A program made the position numbers and the translations under genes. Below the pieces are notes generated by a model that did not search any database, was not told the DNA's origin, and saw only the letters and a list, made by a program, of their open reading frames with translations. Shown here one piece after another: positions 23,158 to 34,000 of a DNA stretch of 64,000 nucleotides. Each line of letters begins with the position of its first letter. Position 1 is the stretch's first letter. Source of the stretch: Neocallimastix lanati (nom. inval.) (lineage: Eukaryota > Neocallimastigomycota > Neocallimastigomycetes > Neocallimastigales > Neocallimastigaceae); NCBI GenBank assembly GCA_016946835.1, contig JACVTC010000071.1, forward strand, positions 477,001 to 541,000. Reading direction: 5' to 3'.

Positions 23158-24131
23158 TGTAAGAAATAATAATTATTTACTAATAAATAATTATTATTTC
23201 TTAGTCTTTATAATTATTGATAATAATTATAAATTTATTTAAATTATAATTAATTCATACATTGAGATATTATTATCAAATTTATTATAATTGTAATTAT
23301 TCATACACTTAAATAATATTAGAAAATTTATTTAAATAATTATTATATGTACACTTATTAATATTATTAATTTTATTTAGTTATTCATTTAATTATCAAG
23401 TTAATGTAAACATTAGTTTTATTTATTTTTTACATTGTACATTTAAAAGAACAATTAATAAGTTTCTGTATTTTTTATAATTCTGTATTCTAGTTTAAAG
23501 ATAGTTTTATGTTAATAAGTTTAGATTAGATTTTAAAAATAATATTTAGAAAAATAGAATAATTTAGATCATTCCGGTTATTATTGATTTTTCCTTTTAT
23601 TTGATGATCTAAATTAAAATTTAGGAAATCGATATATTAAGGTTTTATCCAAATATAAAATAATATATTTGGTTTTACTTAATATATACGATGATCGATA
23701 TGAATAGAATATCGATCAAAAAACTTATCTAGTTTTTTCTTCTAATCTTTTTCTAGATAAGATATTTTTTAAGATTAGAAAACCCTTTTTGTTTAACCTT
23801 ATTTCCATAAAAAAATATAAATAAGGCTCTTGATTTCCCTTTAAGAAATCAAGAGTTATTATTATAAAAATATAGTTATAATAATAGCAATTTTATATTT
23901 TAAACTTTAATAAATTAATAAAACATTTTATTCAAAAACATATTTTTTAAAACCAAATTTATACAAATATTCCTTCTTTTACATTTTGTGTTGTTATTAT
24001 AATTAATTTTATAATAAACTCTCTTTTTAGGTAATATTTTTATTTTTATTTTATTTCTCAACTTAATGAATTAGTCATTAAGTTGAAGTTAATAATCATA
24101 TTTAGTGATAGAACTTAGTATGATTATTACA
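23158..24131 (+). repeat. Solo LTR of family A
   Basis: 974 bp from TGTAAGAAAT to GATTATTACA, flanked on both sides by TAAAA (23153-23157 and 24132-24136). It carries the family promoter: TATA-like AATATAAATAAGG (about 23813), the hairpin CTCTTGA...TCAAGAG and AAGAGTTATTAT. It is clearly diverged from the LTRs of the full A element in the stack. Solo LTRs with intact target duplications arise by recombination between the two LTRs of one copy. Confidence 0.88.
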
Positions 24132-24138
24132 TAAAAAA

Positions 24139-25178
24139 TGATTTATACCTAATATTCTTAATCTACAAAAATTAAATTTTGTAGAAGTGAATAAAAGGAT
24201 AAATACTGAATAAAATTGATTTAAGAAATTTAAAAAAAAATAAATATGTTTTATTATTAAACACAAAAATGTTTTATTAAAACAAATTTATTTTTATTTT
24301 AATATTAATCTTTATTTATTTAATAATTAATTTTGTTTAAATTAATAAAATAATTGTTAAAAACTAATAAAATAATAAAATGAAATATTTATTATTTATA
24401 CTAATTTATTTTAAATTTTAATAATAAAATTGATTATTAATAACTAATAAAATATTTATAATAATTTATTAACTAATTAATAATCATAAAAAAATTGATT
24501 ATTAAAACTAATAAAATATATATAATAATTTATTAACTAATTAATAATCATACTTTTGATTATTAAAACTAATAAAATATTTATAATAATTTATTAAATA
24601 ATTAATAATAAAGAATAATTTATAAGAAATATTTACATGTTTTTATATTTTTCTTTGATTTTAAACTATTTACATTAAAAATAATAAAATTAATAAAAGA
24701 GAAATAAAGAATAATTTATTATTAAATTAAACAATATTTACAATTAAAATGTTGATAAAGATGAGTTTTAAAATGTTATTTTAATTACAATTTGTTTATA
24801 AAAGTTGAGTTATAAAATAAATAAAATAATCATTATTTTAAATAAAAGTAACTTAAAAAATTATTTAACTATTTAATTTTAATTTTGAGATGTTTATAAG
24901 TTTGTTTATTTGTTATTTATAATTTATTAAATTTGTTTATTATTTTGTTTATTTGTTGTTTTAGAAAAATATTATTTATTAATTTATTTTAGTTTTTAAT
25001 TAAAATTATTAATGATTAATTAATTTATTATTATTTTATTTTAATTATTTTTATTTAATTAATTTTTCTTAAATATGGATTTAATTTTTTGTTTAGAATG
25101 GATTAATTTTTGGGTTAAGTTAGACAGAATTTGTTTTTTTTATTATTTATTTTAATTTAATAATTTTGTTATTTATCA
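24139..25178 (-). repeat. Element D 3' LTR
   Basis: 1040 bp, TGATTTATACC to TTTATCA on the plus strand. It equals 29167-30206 as far as I could compare. Confidence 0.92.
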
Positions 25179-25305
25179 ATTTCTCGGCCCTTAAGAGTCA
25201 ACTTCGTCCCTTGAAGTTGTATCATTTTCTTGTAGTACATAAGGGAAAAAATTTTTATATGAACATTTCTTTTAAGGAGTTTTCCTGTTTGTGGATCTTC
25301 AAGAA

Positions 25306-26700
25306 CTAAAGTATTGCTTCGGAGTCTTTTGATGATAGTCTTGAAAGTGCATCATCAAAAAGATTTCTTTTTCTTTTTTGATAAACTAGGTTGGTTTTGT
25401 ACTTATTGAATTCTTCTATCCAACGAGCATGTCTATTGTTGTTAGGAATATTTTTCTTGAGCAAACCTAAAAGTGGCTTATAATCAGTTATAGATTTTAT
25501 TGGTTTGTTATAGTTGATTGACAATGTCCTACTTAAACAACAAGTTGGGTGTTCTAATTTGTCTTCCTCCTTTTGCAAAAGAGTACTTCCGATACCTTTA
25601 TTCTTTTCTATTATTATTGCATTACACATAGGCGTCTTTAAAGAAGTATGGTTATTATATATTTCAGTTATTCTTTTAATTCCTTTTTTTGTTTTTTGAT
25701 ATAAGCAATCATCATCTGGATCAATGTAGAGTCTGTACTTCTTTTGTATACCTCTTCCTAATATAATATTAAAGAATGGATTTGTATAATCTATTATATA
25801 AAATTTTTCATTCACTGTTAAGTTATTATTTATAGTTAATTTTAAATTTATATAAGAATTAGTATGGAATATTGTACCATTGGCAATTGTAATAGTTTCA
25901 GAAAAGTCGCAATGATTAATAGTTACATTTTCTAATTCTTTTAGAGAATTTTTTGTTATAATATTAATGTTTGCACCAGTATCAAAAAGTATCTTAACCA
26001 TTTTATTTCCAATTTTTCCGCACAAAATAGGAATATTTAAATTTTGAATGGAATAAAGTATTTTCTCAACTCGTGGTTTACAACCTTGTTCTAGATCTTT
26101 TCTTATAGATGGACTAGCTGATAATAATTGTGTTAGGCTTATTTTAGGATATAAATTATTGGCTTCTTCTAGAATATTGAATTTATTTTCAGGTTTTAAC
26201 ATTTGTATTTCGGTCATGTTTCGCTTACCTTTTGTTTTAACTTTTTCTGGTATAGTATTTGAATTATTATCTTGATAATTATTTTCATTAGGAGTATTGG
26301 GTTGGGGTTTGTCAAAATTGGTTGCACGAACACTTTCACTATTATTATTAGATTCTTCATGCGTAATATTATTATTAGATAAATCCATGTCTTCTATATC
26401 ATTTGTAATTTCTCTTCTTCTTTTATCTCTAATGGCTTTCTTCTGTTGTTTAACAGCTTTTATATTTGGTTGATTTAGAATGGAAGGTTTTACTATAGAT
26501 TTATTACTTGGTGATATTTTATTTTTATCCAATGCATTCTTACTTAGTGATTTTCTCTTTTGGGCTGCATTAATCATATAATTATTGTTTCCTTCATATT
26601 CTATAGTATTTTCTTGATCATAGTTGTTTGTTGCAATTTTATTTATCTCGGGAGATTGCGTACTCCCGATAACTAATTTAAATGGTTTAATTCTGGACAT
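25306..26700 (-). CDS. Element D protease frame, expressed by -1 frameshift
   Basis: This frame overlaps the end of gag by 28 nt in the -1 register, so the Met at 26700 need not be the real start. The first 150 or so residues are basic and Asn-rich. Next comes the conserved gypsy segment FNILEEANNLYPKISLTQLL, then a retropepsin-like domain with KILFDTGANINIIT (catalytic DTG triad near residue 240) and the flap/end motif FFNIILGRGIQKKY. The last 130 residues resemble RNase H and its exit (TLLQKEEDKLEHPTCCLSR, DYKPLLGLL, DDALSRL). Protease would cut Gag during particle maturation. No polymerase or integrase is encoded, so the element depends on partners. Confidence 0.82.
   Translation of the reverse strand: MSRIKPFKLVIGSTQSPEINKIATNNYDQENTIEYEGNNNYMINAAQKRKSLSKNALDKNKISPSNKSIVKPSILNQPNIKAVKQQKKAIRDKRRREITNDIEDMDLSNNNITHEESNNNSESVRATNFDKPQPNTPNENNYQDNNSNTIPEKVKTKGKRNMTEIQMLKPENKFNILEEANNLYPKISLTQLLSASPSIRKDLEQGCKPRVEKILYSIQNLNIPILCGKIGNKMVKILFDTGANINIITKNSLKELENVTINHCDFSETITIANGTIFHTNSYINLKLTINNNLTVNEKFYIIDYTNPFFNIILGRGIQKKYRLYIDPDDDCLYQKTKKGIKRITEIYNNHTSLKTPMCNAIIIEKNKGIGSTLLQKEEDKLEHPTCCLSRTLSINYNKPIKSITDYKPLLGLLKKNIPNNNRHARWIEEFNKYKTNLVYQKRKRNLFDDALSRLSSKDSEAIL
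26649..26682 (-). promoter_or_regulatory. Element D programmed -1 frameshift signal
   Basis: On the minus strand the slippery heptamer U UUA AAU (26682-26676) is followed at once by the gag stop UAG (26675-26673). After a 7-nt spacer comes a perfect 6-bp hairpin, CGGGAG (26668-26663), an 8-nt loop and CTCCCG (26654-26649). The protease frame is exactly -1 relative to gag. This is the classical arrangement for making a minority Gag-protease product. Confidence 0.85.
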
Positions 26701-27601
26701 TCTTCAACAATGTGACCAATACGCTGACAATTTATGCATAGGTTGATTTTTAAATCGGATAATTTTTTTGTTATATCATCTAGTTCTTTATCAGTGAATT
26801 GAGAACCTTTTAAAGTTGCTCTTCTCTGTTCGACTCCTTTGTTGAATTCTACAGGGTTGTAAAAATTTCTATTTGTAGTAAAATTGTTGTTATAGTTATT
26901 ATTTCTAAATTTATTATTATAACTGGAATTTTCATTAGTCCTAGTATTAGAGATAAAAGGAATTTTATTGTAATAATTAGTGTTAAAAGATCTAAAATTA
27001 GTATTTTTATTATTGTTATTATTAGTGTTATTTAGATTCTTCTTTACATTTGAGAATTGAGTTTTAGATTTTGGTTTATTGTCTTCAAGAAGTTTAAGCA
27101 TTTTTTCCTTTTTTGAAGTTATTTCCATTGCATCACTTAATTTAGTAGGTTCTGATTCTAACAAATACTCATACATTTTAGACCAGTTTCTAAATGCATT
27201 TATGTAGTATGGAGTACTAATATAATCCTTTCCATCTAATTGTAATTGATTTAAGAGTTGTAAGAATTTTGTATCGAAGTCGGAAACTTTTTCACCTTTC
27301 TTAATGGTTAATGTTGATATTTCCAAAAATTTTACATTCTTTGGCGTACAAGGTTTAAATCTTTTCTTTAAGTTTTCTAAGATTATTTCATAAGAGTCAG
27401 CTTGTGCTTTATTTAAAGAATTTATAACAATAGTTCTTGCTTTATCTGTAGTTACGGCAATTAAATATTCATTCTTTTCTTCGTTTTCAATTTTATATTT
27501 TCGACACCAATTTTCAAAGGCGAATTTCCATTCTTCATATTGGACTTTTTCTTCACCTAATATTGGTAATCTACTAAAAGTAATAGCTTTGGTAGTTGTT
27601 T

Positions 27602-27605
<4 letters not shown>
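26673..27605 (-). CDS. Element D Gag
   Basis: 310 residues, starting at an ATG directly preceded by a run of about 37 A. Capsid-like region: YEEWKFAFENWCRKYKI, EKNEYLIAV, then VSDFDTKFLQLLNQLQLDGK. The middle is very Asn-rich (residues about 195-250). A zinc knuckle CINCQRIGHIVEECP (CX2CX4HX4C) ends the protein at residues 292-306 and would bind element RNA for packaging. Gag forms the virus-like particle in the cytoplasm. The stop lies inside the frameshift cassette. The frame is intact, and together with matching LTRs this suggests that Gag is still selected, or was until very recently. Confidence 0.87.

Positions 27606-27642
<37 letters not shown>
27606..27642 (-). promoter_or_regulatory. 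Poly(A) leader abutting the D gag start codon
   Basis: An unbroken T run on the plus strand gives about 37 A immediately before the gag ATG in the transcript. Element C has the same arrangement. Poly(A) 5' leaders can bind poly(A)-binding protein and lower the need for scanning; that role here is inference. Confidence 0.6.
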
Positions 27643-27643
<1 letters not shown>

Positions 27644-27737
27644 TTAATTATTATTATTAGTAGTAGTAGTAATATAGTAATATTTCTAAAATTATTAATT
27701 CTTATTATCTTTAGTTTATCTTGAATGATTTCCCGTC

Positions 27738-27930
27738 CTTATAGTACGGTTGTAGAATAATACGACGTTTGGTCCCACTGATTATAGGAGTTTTACACTA
27801 CGTCTACACCTAACGTAGATCTCTACTTATAATCAGCGCCTACTCCCCCGTATTGATTCTTATTCTACAGTCCGTTAGCTCTTACTGCAATAATACACTA
27901 GTATTAAGGGTAAGAGATTCCTACTATAAG
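27738..27930 (-). ncRNA. Structured leader RNA of element D
   Basis: A GC-richer island in an otherwise A/T leader with nested complementary arms (plus coordinates): 27738-27746 with 27922-27930 (9 bp); 27751-27760 with 27860-27869 (10 bp); 27778-27786 with 27828-27836 (9 bp); 27798-27803 with 27813-27818 (6 bp); 27879-27885 with 27910-27916 (7 bp); 27891-27896 with 27901-27906 (6 bp). All are perfect and mutually compatible, giving a closed stem with two branches. It lies between the 5' LTR and gag, where packaging and dimerisation signals usually sit. Confidence 0.65.
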
Positions 27931-28057
27931 TATCAATCAATCAAGAGAACAGAAGCAGTTCCTCCAACTAAAAAAAAATACTTCTTTTCTTTATTTGTTT
28001 TCCTTAATTTAAATTTTATTGTTTTCTAATTTTATTTTTTTTTATTATATATTTATT

Positions 28058-28061
28058 TATT

Positions 28062-28113
<52 letters not shown>

Positions 28114-28571
28114 TATTTTATACAATAATATCCTAGAAAATATTAAAAAGAATAAAAGGTTAAGTAGTATAATGGTATTTATAAATTTTTATTATTTGAA
28201 TATTTAAAGAAGAATAAAAAGTTAAATTATAAATATTTATTATTAATAATTCTCAAAAGAATATTAATTACGATTTTCCAATAATATAAGTAATAAGTAG
28301 GTAGTATACTCGTAGCCAGCTTGCCCACTTGCTCAGGCGTCATGTACTACTCGTACCAGTGATTCTCCTACACGTTTATACGTTTGTAGAATAGTTCAGA
28401 GCTTCCCAGCGCGCCGACTGTGAAAGAATAAACTAATCACGGAAACCACTTATTATTTTACTTATATTATTGCTTCTAAAGCAACAATATTCTTTTTTGA
28501 AAAATAAATAATAATTTTATAATAGAACTTCTTAAAGTTCTTCCGTTATATTTTATTTTTATTTTTATTTT

Positions 28572-28614
<43 letters not shown>

Positions 28615-28644
28615 AAAATTTTTTTATATTAAAATTTTTCTAAT

Positions 28645-28702
<58 letters not shown>

Positions 28703-28811
28703 TAAAATTTTACTAATAAATTTTATTATTATTATTATTTATCACTTATAATATATACTTTATTATTTAATTAAATTGAATAATATGAATACTATTTAAT
28801 TATCTTTAAAA

Positions 28812-28864
<53 letters not shown>
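28058..28864 (-). repeat. Long homopolymer tracts in the D leader
   Basis: Four T tracts of roughly 35-55 nt (near 28059-28107, 28567-28610, 28650-28700 and 28816-28864) separated by A/T sequence and, at 28290-28450, another GC-richer island. In the transcript they are long A runs upstream of gag. Exact lengths are prone to sequencing error. Confidence 0.8.
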
Positions 28865-28866
<2 letters not shown>

Positions 28867-29149
28867 TTAATTATTAAAGATAAATTTAATTTAATTTGCA
28901 GTTTATTTAACGTATATTATTTGTTGATTAATTTATATTAATAACTTTAATTTATAATAATTTATTGCTATAATATTTTATTTGCATATTATTTAGATAA
29001 ATCTATTTGAGTCTATTACTATGAATAATTTAGAGTTATTCTAAAACTAGACTAATTTATTGTATTAATTATTGTTTAATATTACCATTGAATAACTAGG
29101 CTTATTCTAATATTAAACTAAAAAAAATTTACTTACCACCGGGGCAACA

Positions 29150-29166
29150 AGAGGATTCTCCACCAT
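29150..29166 (-). promoter_or_regulatory. Element D primer-binding site
   Basis: Minus-strand TGGTGGAGAATCCTC begins 1-2 nt after the 5' LTR and would pair with a tRNA 3' end reading ...GGATTCTCCACCA. The tRNA species was not identified. Confidence 0.65.
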
Positions 29167-30206
29167 TGATTTATACCTAATATTCTTAATCTACAAAAAT
29201 TAAATTTTGTAGAAGTGAATAAAAGGATAAATACTGAATAAAATTGATTTAAGAAATTTAAAAAAAAATAAATATGTTTTATTATTAAACACAAAAATGT
29301 TTTATTAAAACAAATTTATTTTTATTTTAATATTAATCTTTATTTATTTAATAATTAATTTTGTTTAAATTAATAAAATAATTGTTAAAAACTAATAAAA
29401 TAATAAAATGAAATATTTATTATTTATACTAATTTATTTTAAATTTTAATAATAAAATTGATTATTAATAACTAATAAAATATTTATAATAATTTATTAA
29501 CTAATTAATAATCATAAAAAAATTGATTATTAAAACTAATAAAATATATATAATAATTTATTAACTAATTAATAATCATACTTTTGATTATTAAAACTAA
29601 TAAAATATTTATAATAATTTATTAAATAATTAATAATAAAGAATAATTTATAAGAAATATTTACATGTTTTTATATTTTTCTTTGATTTTAAACTATTTA
29701 CATTAAAAATAATAAAATTAATAAAAGAGAAATAAAGAATAATTTATTATTAAATTAAACAATATTTACAATTAAAATGTTGATAAAGATGAGTTTTAAA
29801 ATGTTATTTTAATTACAATTTGTTTATAAAAGTTGAGTTATAAAATAAATAAAATAATCATTATTTTAAATAAAAGTAACTTAAAAAATTATTTAACTAT
29901 TTAATTTTAATTTTGAGATGTTTATAAGTTTGTTTATTTGTTATTTATAATTTATTAAATTTGTTTATTATTTTGTTTATTTGTTGTTTTAGAAAAATAT
30001 TATTTATTAATTTATTTTAGTTTTTAATTAAAATTATTAATGATTAATTAATTTATTATTATTTTATTTTAATTATTTTTATTTAATTAATTTTTCTTAA
30101 ATATGGATTTAATTTTTTGTTTAGAATGGATTAATTTTTGGGTTAAGTTAGACAGAATTTGTTTTTTTTATTATTTATTTTAATTTAATAATTTTGTTAT
30201 TTATCA
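29167..30206 (-). repeat. Element D 5' LTR
   Basis: 1040-bp partner of 24139-25178 at a constant offset of 5028. Confidence 0.92.
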
Positions 30207-30210
30207 AAAA

Positions 30211-30997
30211 TGGTATGGTTCATATAATTTTAGGAATATAATAATAATTAACACAAATAATAAAATTACAATAAAAAAAAATAATTTGTTTTAAAATCAA
30301 TATTTATTTATTTAAATTTATAAAAGAAAAATAATAATATAATTATTTATTTAATAAAAAGAAAGTTATTGATTATATTTTATTTCACTAAAATTACATG
30401 TATTTATATTTTTTTATCAAATTAAAATTTGTAAAGCCTAACTATTTTTTTAATAAACTAATTACTAATTATTTTTATAAATAAAACATTTAAATTGAAA
30501 CTGAATTATTATTTTAGTTAATAATATTATTGTTATAAATAGTAGTTATATATTATTGAATTATTAATTATTTAATAATAGTTTAATACTAATATATATA
30601 AAATAAAAATAAAGAGATTATACAGAATATTTTATTGTGGTTTAGTTAAATTTAGTAATTAAAAATAAATTTAAATTGATAACGAAAATTTTAATAACTA
30701 ATTAAATAGATTTGATTATTTTCAATATAACATAATACAAAAGAAATATAATATTAATATATTAAGTGGGCAAGGACAATATTCTTGGCTAAAGATTTTT
30801 AATACATTATAATGGAATCGGATCGATAATTCAAAAAGGAATTATAAGTTAATTAGTGATTTATTAACTTAAGATTTCTATTTAGTAATATTTGAAGAAT
30901 ATTGGAAAGTTCCAATTATATAGAGTAGAATAATCTATAAGGTTAGAATAATTTATATTATTCTAGCACAATTAGTATTATTTGTTCATTCTGTATT
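30211..30997 (-). repeat. Element B 3' LTR
   Basis: Starts TGGTATGGTTCAT and ends TTCTGTATTA on the plus strand; it equals 36436-37222 at an offset of 6225 as far as compared. The exact outer base at the right end is ambiguous because both copies run into A. Confidence 0.88.
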
Positions 30998-31021
30998 AAG
31001 ATGCCCCCGCTAAGACTCAAG

Positions 31022-34000
31022 CTAGGTAGAAGCTGAGTTAAACTTGACAATATTTTTCAAATGAACATTACGATTCATTTGTATATTAGTAGCAGGATCA
31101 GCTAAAGTGACTGTATTGAATTGTTTCTTTACCACTTTCATAGGTCCAACAAAGTAAGGTTCTAATTTAGTTCGATTAAAGTTTCTTACTAGTACTAAAT
31201 CACCTGGTTTTATTCTTTTAGCATGATTCATACTGGTCTTTTCTTCTCTCCTAGTAGCCCAATATTTCGAAGCATTTTTGATATTAGATGCGGCCTCCAT
31301 TACCCATTGGTAGTGTGATATAAATTTTTCCAGTAGAATTTCGTCAGAAGACTTATTTATACCCTTAGTTGGTCTGGCAGCAATGTCAAAAGGTTGTTGG
31401 TCCTCCCTTCCATAAACTAATTCAAAACTTGAATGGTTGGTGATTGAGTTTTTAGTAGTTCTTAAAGCCCAAAGTGCAGATGGTAAAATTTCATCCCATT
31501 CTTTGTGTTGTTGTCCTAGTAATCGTAATAATTTTCCAATTTCTTTATTACGATTCTCAACTAAACCATTGCTTTCAGGATGATATGGAGTGATAAATTT
31601 AACATATACATCATATAAATCAAGGAAGATTTTTGTCATATCTGATGTAAATTGTGTTCCATTATCAGTAGTGATAATTTGAGGTACACCGTGTCGAGCA
31701 AATACATTAATTAAAAATTTTATCACATCCTGAGAAGTAACATTTTCAGTGGGCTCTGCCTCAACCCATTTAGTAAAATAATCAACCACAACGATTATAT
31801 ATTGATTATTATTTCTGGTTTTACTTAGAAGTCCTATAATGTCCAATCCTAAGTGTGTAAATGGTCCTTCCACTTCAGTTGGTTTATCTTCCGTTGGTTC
31901 AGGGTATGGTTGAGATTTATTTAATTGACATTTTTCACATTTACCTATAATTCGCTTAATGTCATTAACCATATTGTTCCAATAGTAGCTCTTTTTCAAA
32001 CGTTGGTATGTCTTGTAATAGCCTTCGTGTCCTATACTGTGTGCTTGAAAAATTAATTGAAGTTTTTCTTTTGTATCTGTAACTAATTTTCTATAATTAT
32101 TGCCATCAACAAAGTAGTCCACACCATCAATTGTCGTAAATTTTTCTTCAATAAATTCCTTAATGGTTCTTGAAAGCAGGTTTTCATCTTGTTCCTTGAT
32201 AATTTGTGTTGTTAAGACAACTTTTTCTTTTTCATTTTTCATTCTTGATAAAGCATCTGCGACAACATTATTCTTTCCAGTTTCATATCGTAAATCAATT
32301 CCTAACATACTGACAGTCAAACACCATCTAGTATGACGAGAATTTTGTGGTTCCTTACTTTTAAGTAATCCGATTAATGGTCTATGATCTGTATATACTA
32401 TAGTTTGCTTAGGATTTCCCATAATATAAGATTTTAATTTATTAATACAGTAAATTAGAGCAGCACCTTCTAGATCCGTAATTCCATAATTCTTTTCCGA
32501 TTTAGATAAACTTCTACTAATATAATGAACGGGATGCTCCTTTCCAGTTTCATCATCCTTTTGTAAAAGCACACCGCCTATTCCATCATAGGAAGCATCT
32601 GTTCTTATAATAAATTCTCTATCAAATCTAGGAAATCTTAATATTGGGGCATTGATTAATCTTTCCTTAAGAATTTTAAAACTTTCTTCTTGTTCCTTTT
32701 TCCATTCAAACTTAATACCTTTTCTTAATAGAGTGCATAGAGGTGCAGTAACTTTTGCAAAGTCCTTAATGAAATTTCCATAATATCCAATGGCTCCTAA
32801 AAATGATCGAAGTTCATGAATGTTAGAGGGAGCCTTCCATTCTTTAATAGCTTCAACTTTGTTTTCCAATGGACTTAAACCTTCTGAGGATACTTTATGT
32901 CCCAGTACTTCTACTTCAGTTTGCATGAAAGAACATTTTTCAATATTGATTTTTAACTTATGTTCCTTGAATATTTCTAAGACTTGTTTAAGATGTTCTA
33001 GGTGTTCTTCTTCAGTTCTTGAGTAGATTAAAATATCATCGATAAAGTTATAGACGCATTTTCCTATTAAGGGAAATAGTATACGGTTCATTTCTCTTTG
33101 GAATGTAGCTGGAGCACCTGTTAAACCGAAGGGCATTACCTTGAATTGGTAGTTTCCGAACTTAGTTGTAAAGGTAGTGATTTCAACACTATCATCATCC
33201 ATTAATATTTGATGATAACCGGAATAAAGATCTAATGTTGAGAAGATTTTCGCTCCATCTAAGCTATCAAAAATTTCCTCAATATTTGGTAAAGAATAAG
33301 AATCCTTCTTAGTTGCTTCATTTACTTTCCTATAGTCAATACACAGGCGCCATTTACCGTTCTTTTTAGGCACAAGTACTACTGGTGATGACCATTCTGA
33401 ACATGAAGGTTCAATTAATCGTTTATATATGAGTTTGGTTAATTCTTCTTTTAAGATATCTGTTTTTAATTTACTAAGTCGATAAAATTTTTGTTTAATA
33501 GGTTTAACTCCTTCCTTAAGAATAATTTTGTGTGGTGATAAATCTGAAGGTGTTAATTCTTCAGAAGAAGTTGCAATTATATCAATATATTCTTCAAGTA
33601 ATTTAGTAATAGCTTCTCTATAATTTGAATTAATTGTACTTTGAAAAACTGTGTCATATATATATTTTATGGGTGGTAATCCTTCAATCGTTTTCAATTG
33701 TTGCTTAGCTTCTTGGTGATTCAATGCTTTGATTACACATAATAATTTTTCTTCGTCATCATATTCATTATTAATAGGTGCAATTTCTTCAATTAAACCT
33801 TGATCATTAAATCGACAAAGACTATATCTAATTGGATGTATAAATAACTGGTTATCAATTTGAGTTTTGAGGTTGATTAATATATCATAGAATGGATCCT
33901 CCTTGTCTATAATTCTACACGTAACAAGTAGTTCTAGTTCATTAATTTTTACGGGAACTTTGATTAACACATCTTCTGAGTAATCATCATTCATCGTTGC

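Larger units (their letters stand above)
24139..30206 (-). mobile_element. Non-autonomous Ty3/gypsy element D (gag and protease)
   Basis: 6.07 kb, minus orientation, with identical-looking 1040-bp LTRs (29167-30206 is 5', 24139-25178 is 3'), TG...CA ends and A-run flanks. Own parts: primer site, a structured and poly(A)-rich leader, a gag frame (27605-26673), a -1 frameshift signal and a protease frame (26700-25306) that ends in an RNase H-like remnant. No reverse transcriptase catalytic domain or integrase is present, so it must have been mobilised by another element, most likely a B relative. Matching LTRs mean a recent insertion. Its gag and protease resemble B and E. Confidence 0.88.

Noticed and set aside
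28019-28207. Phe-rich open frame over a T tract
   Set aside because: Homopolymer artefact in the element D leader.
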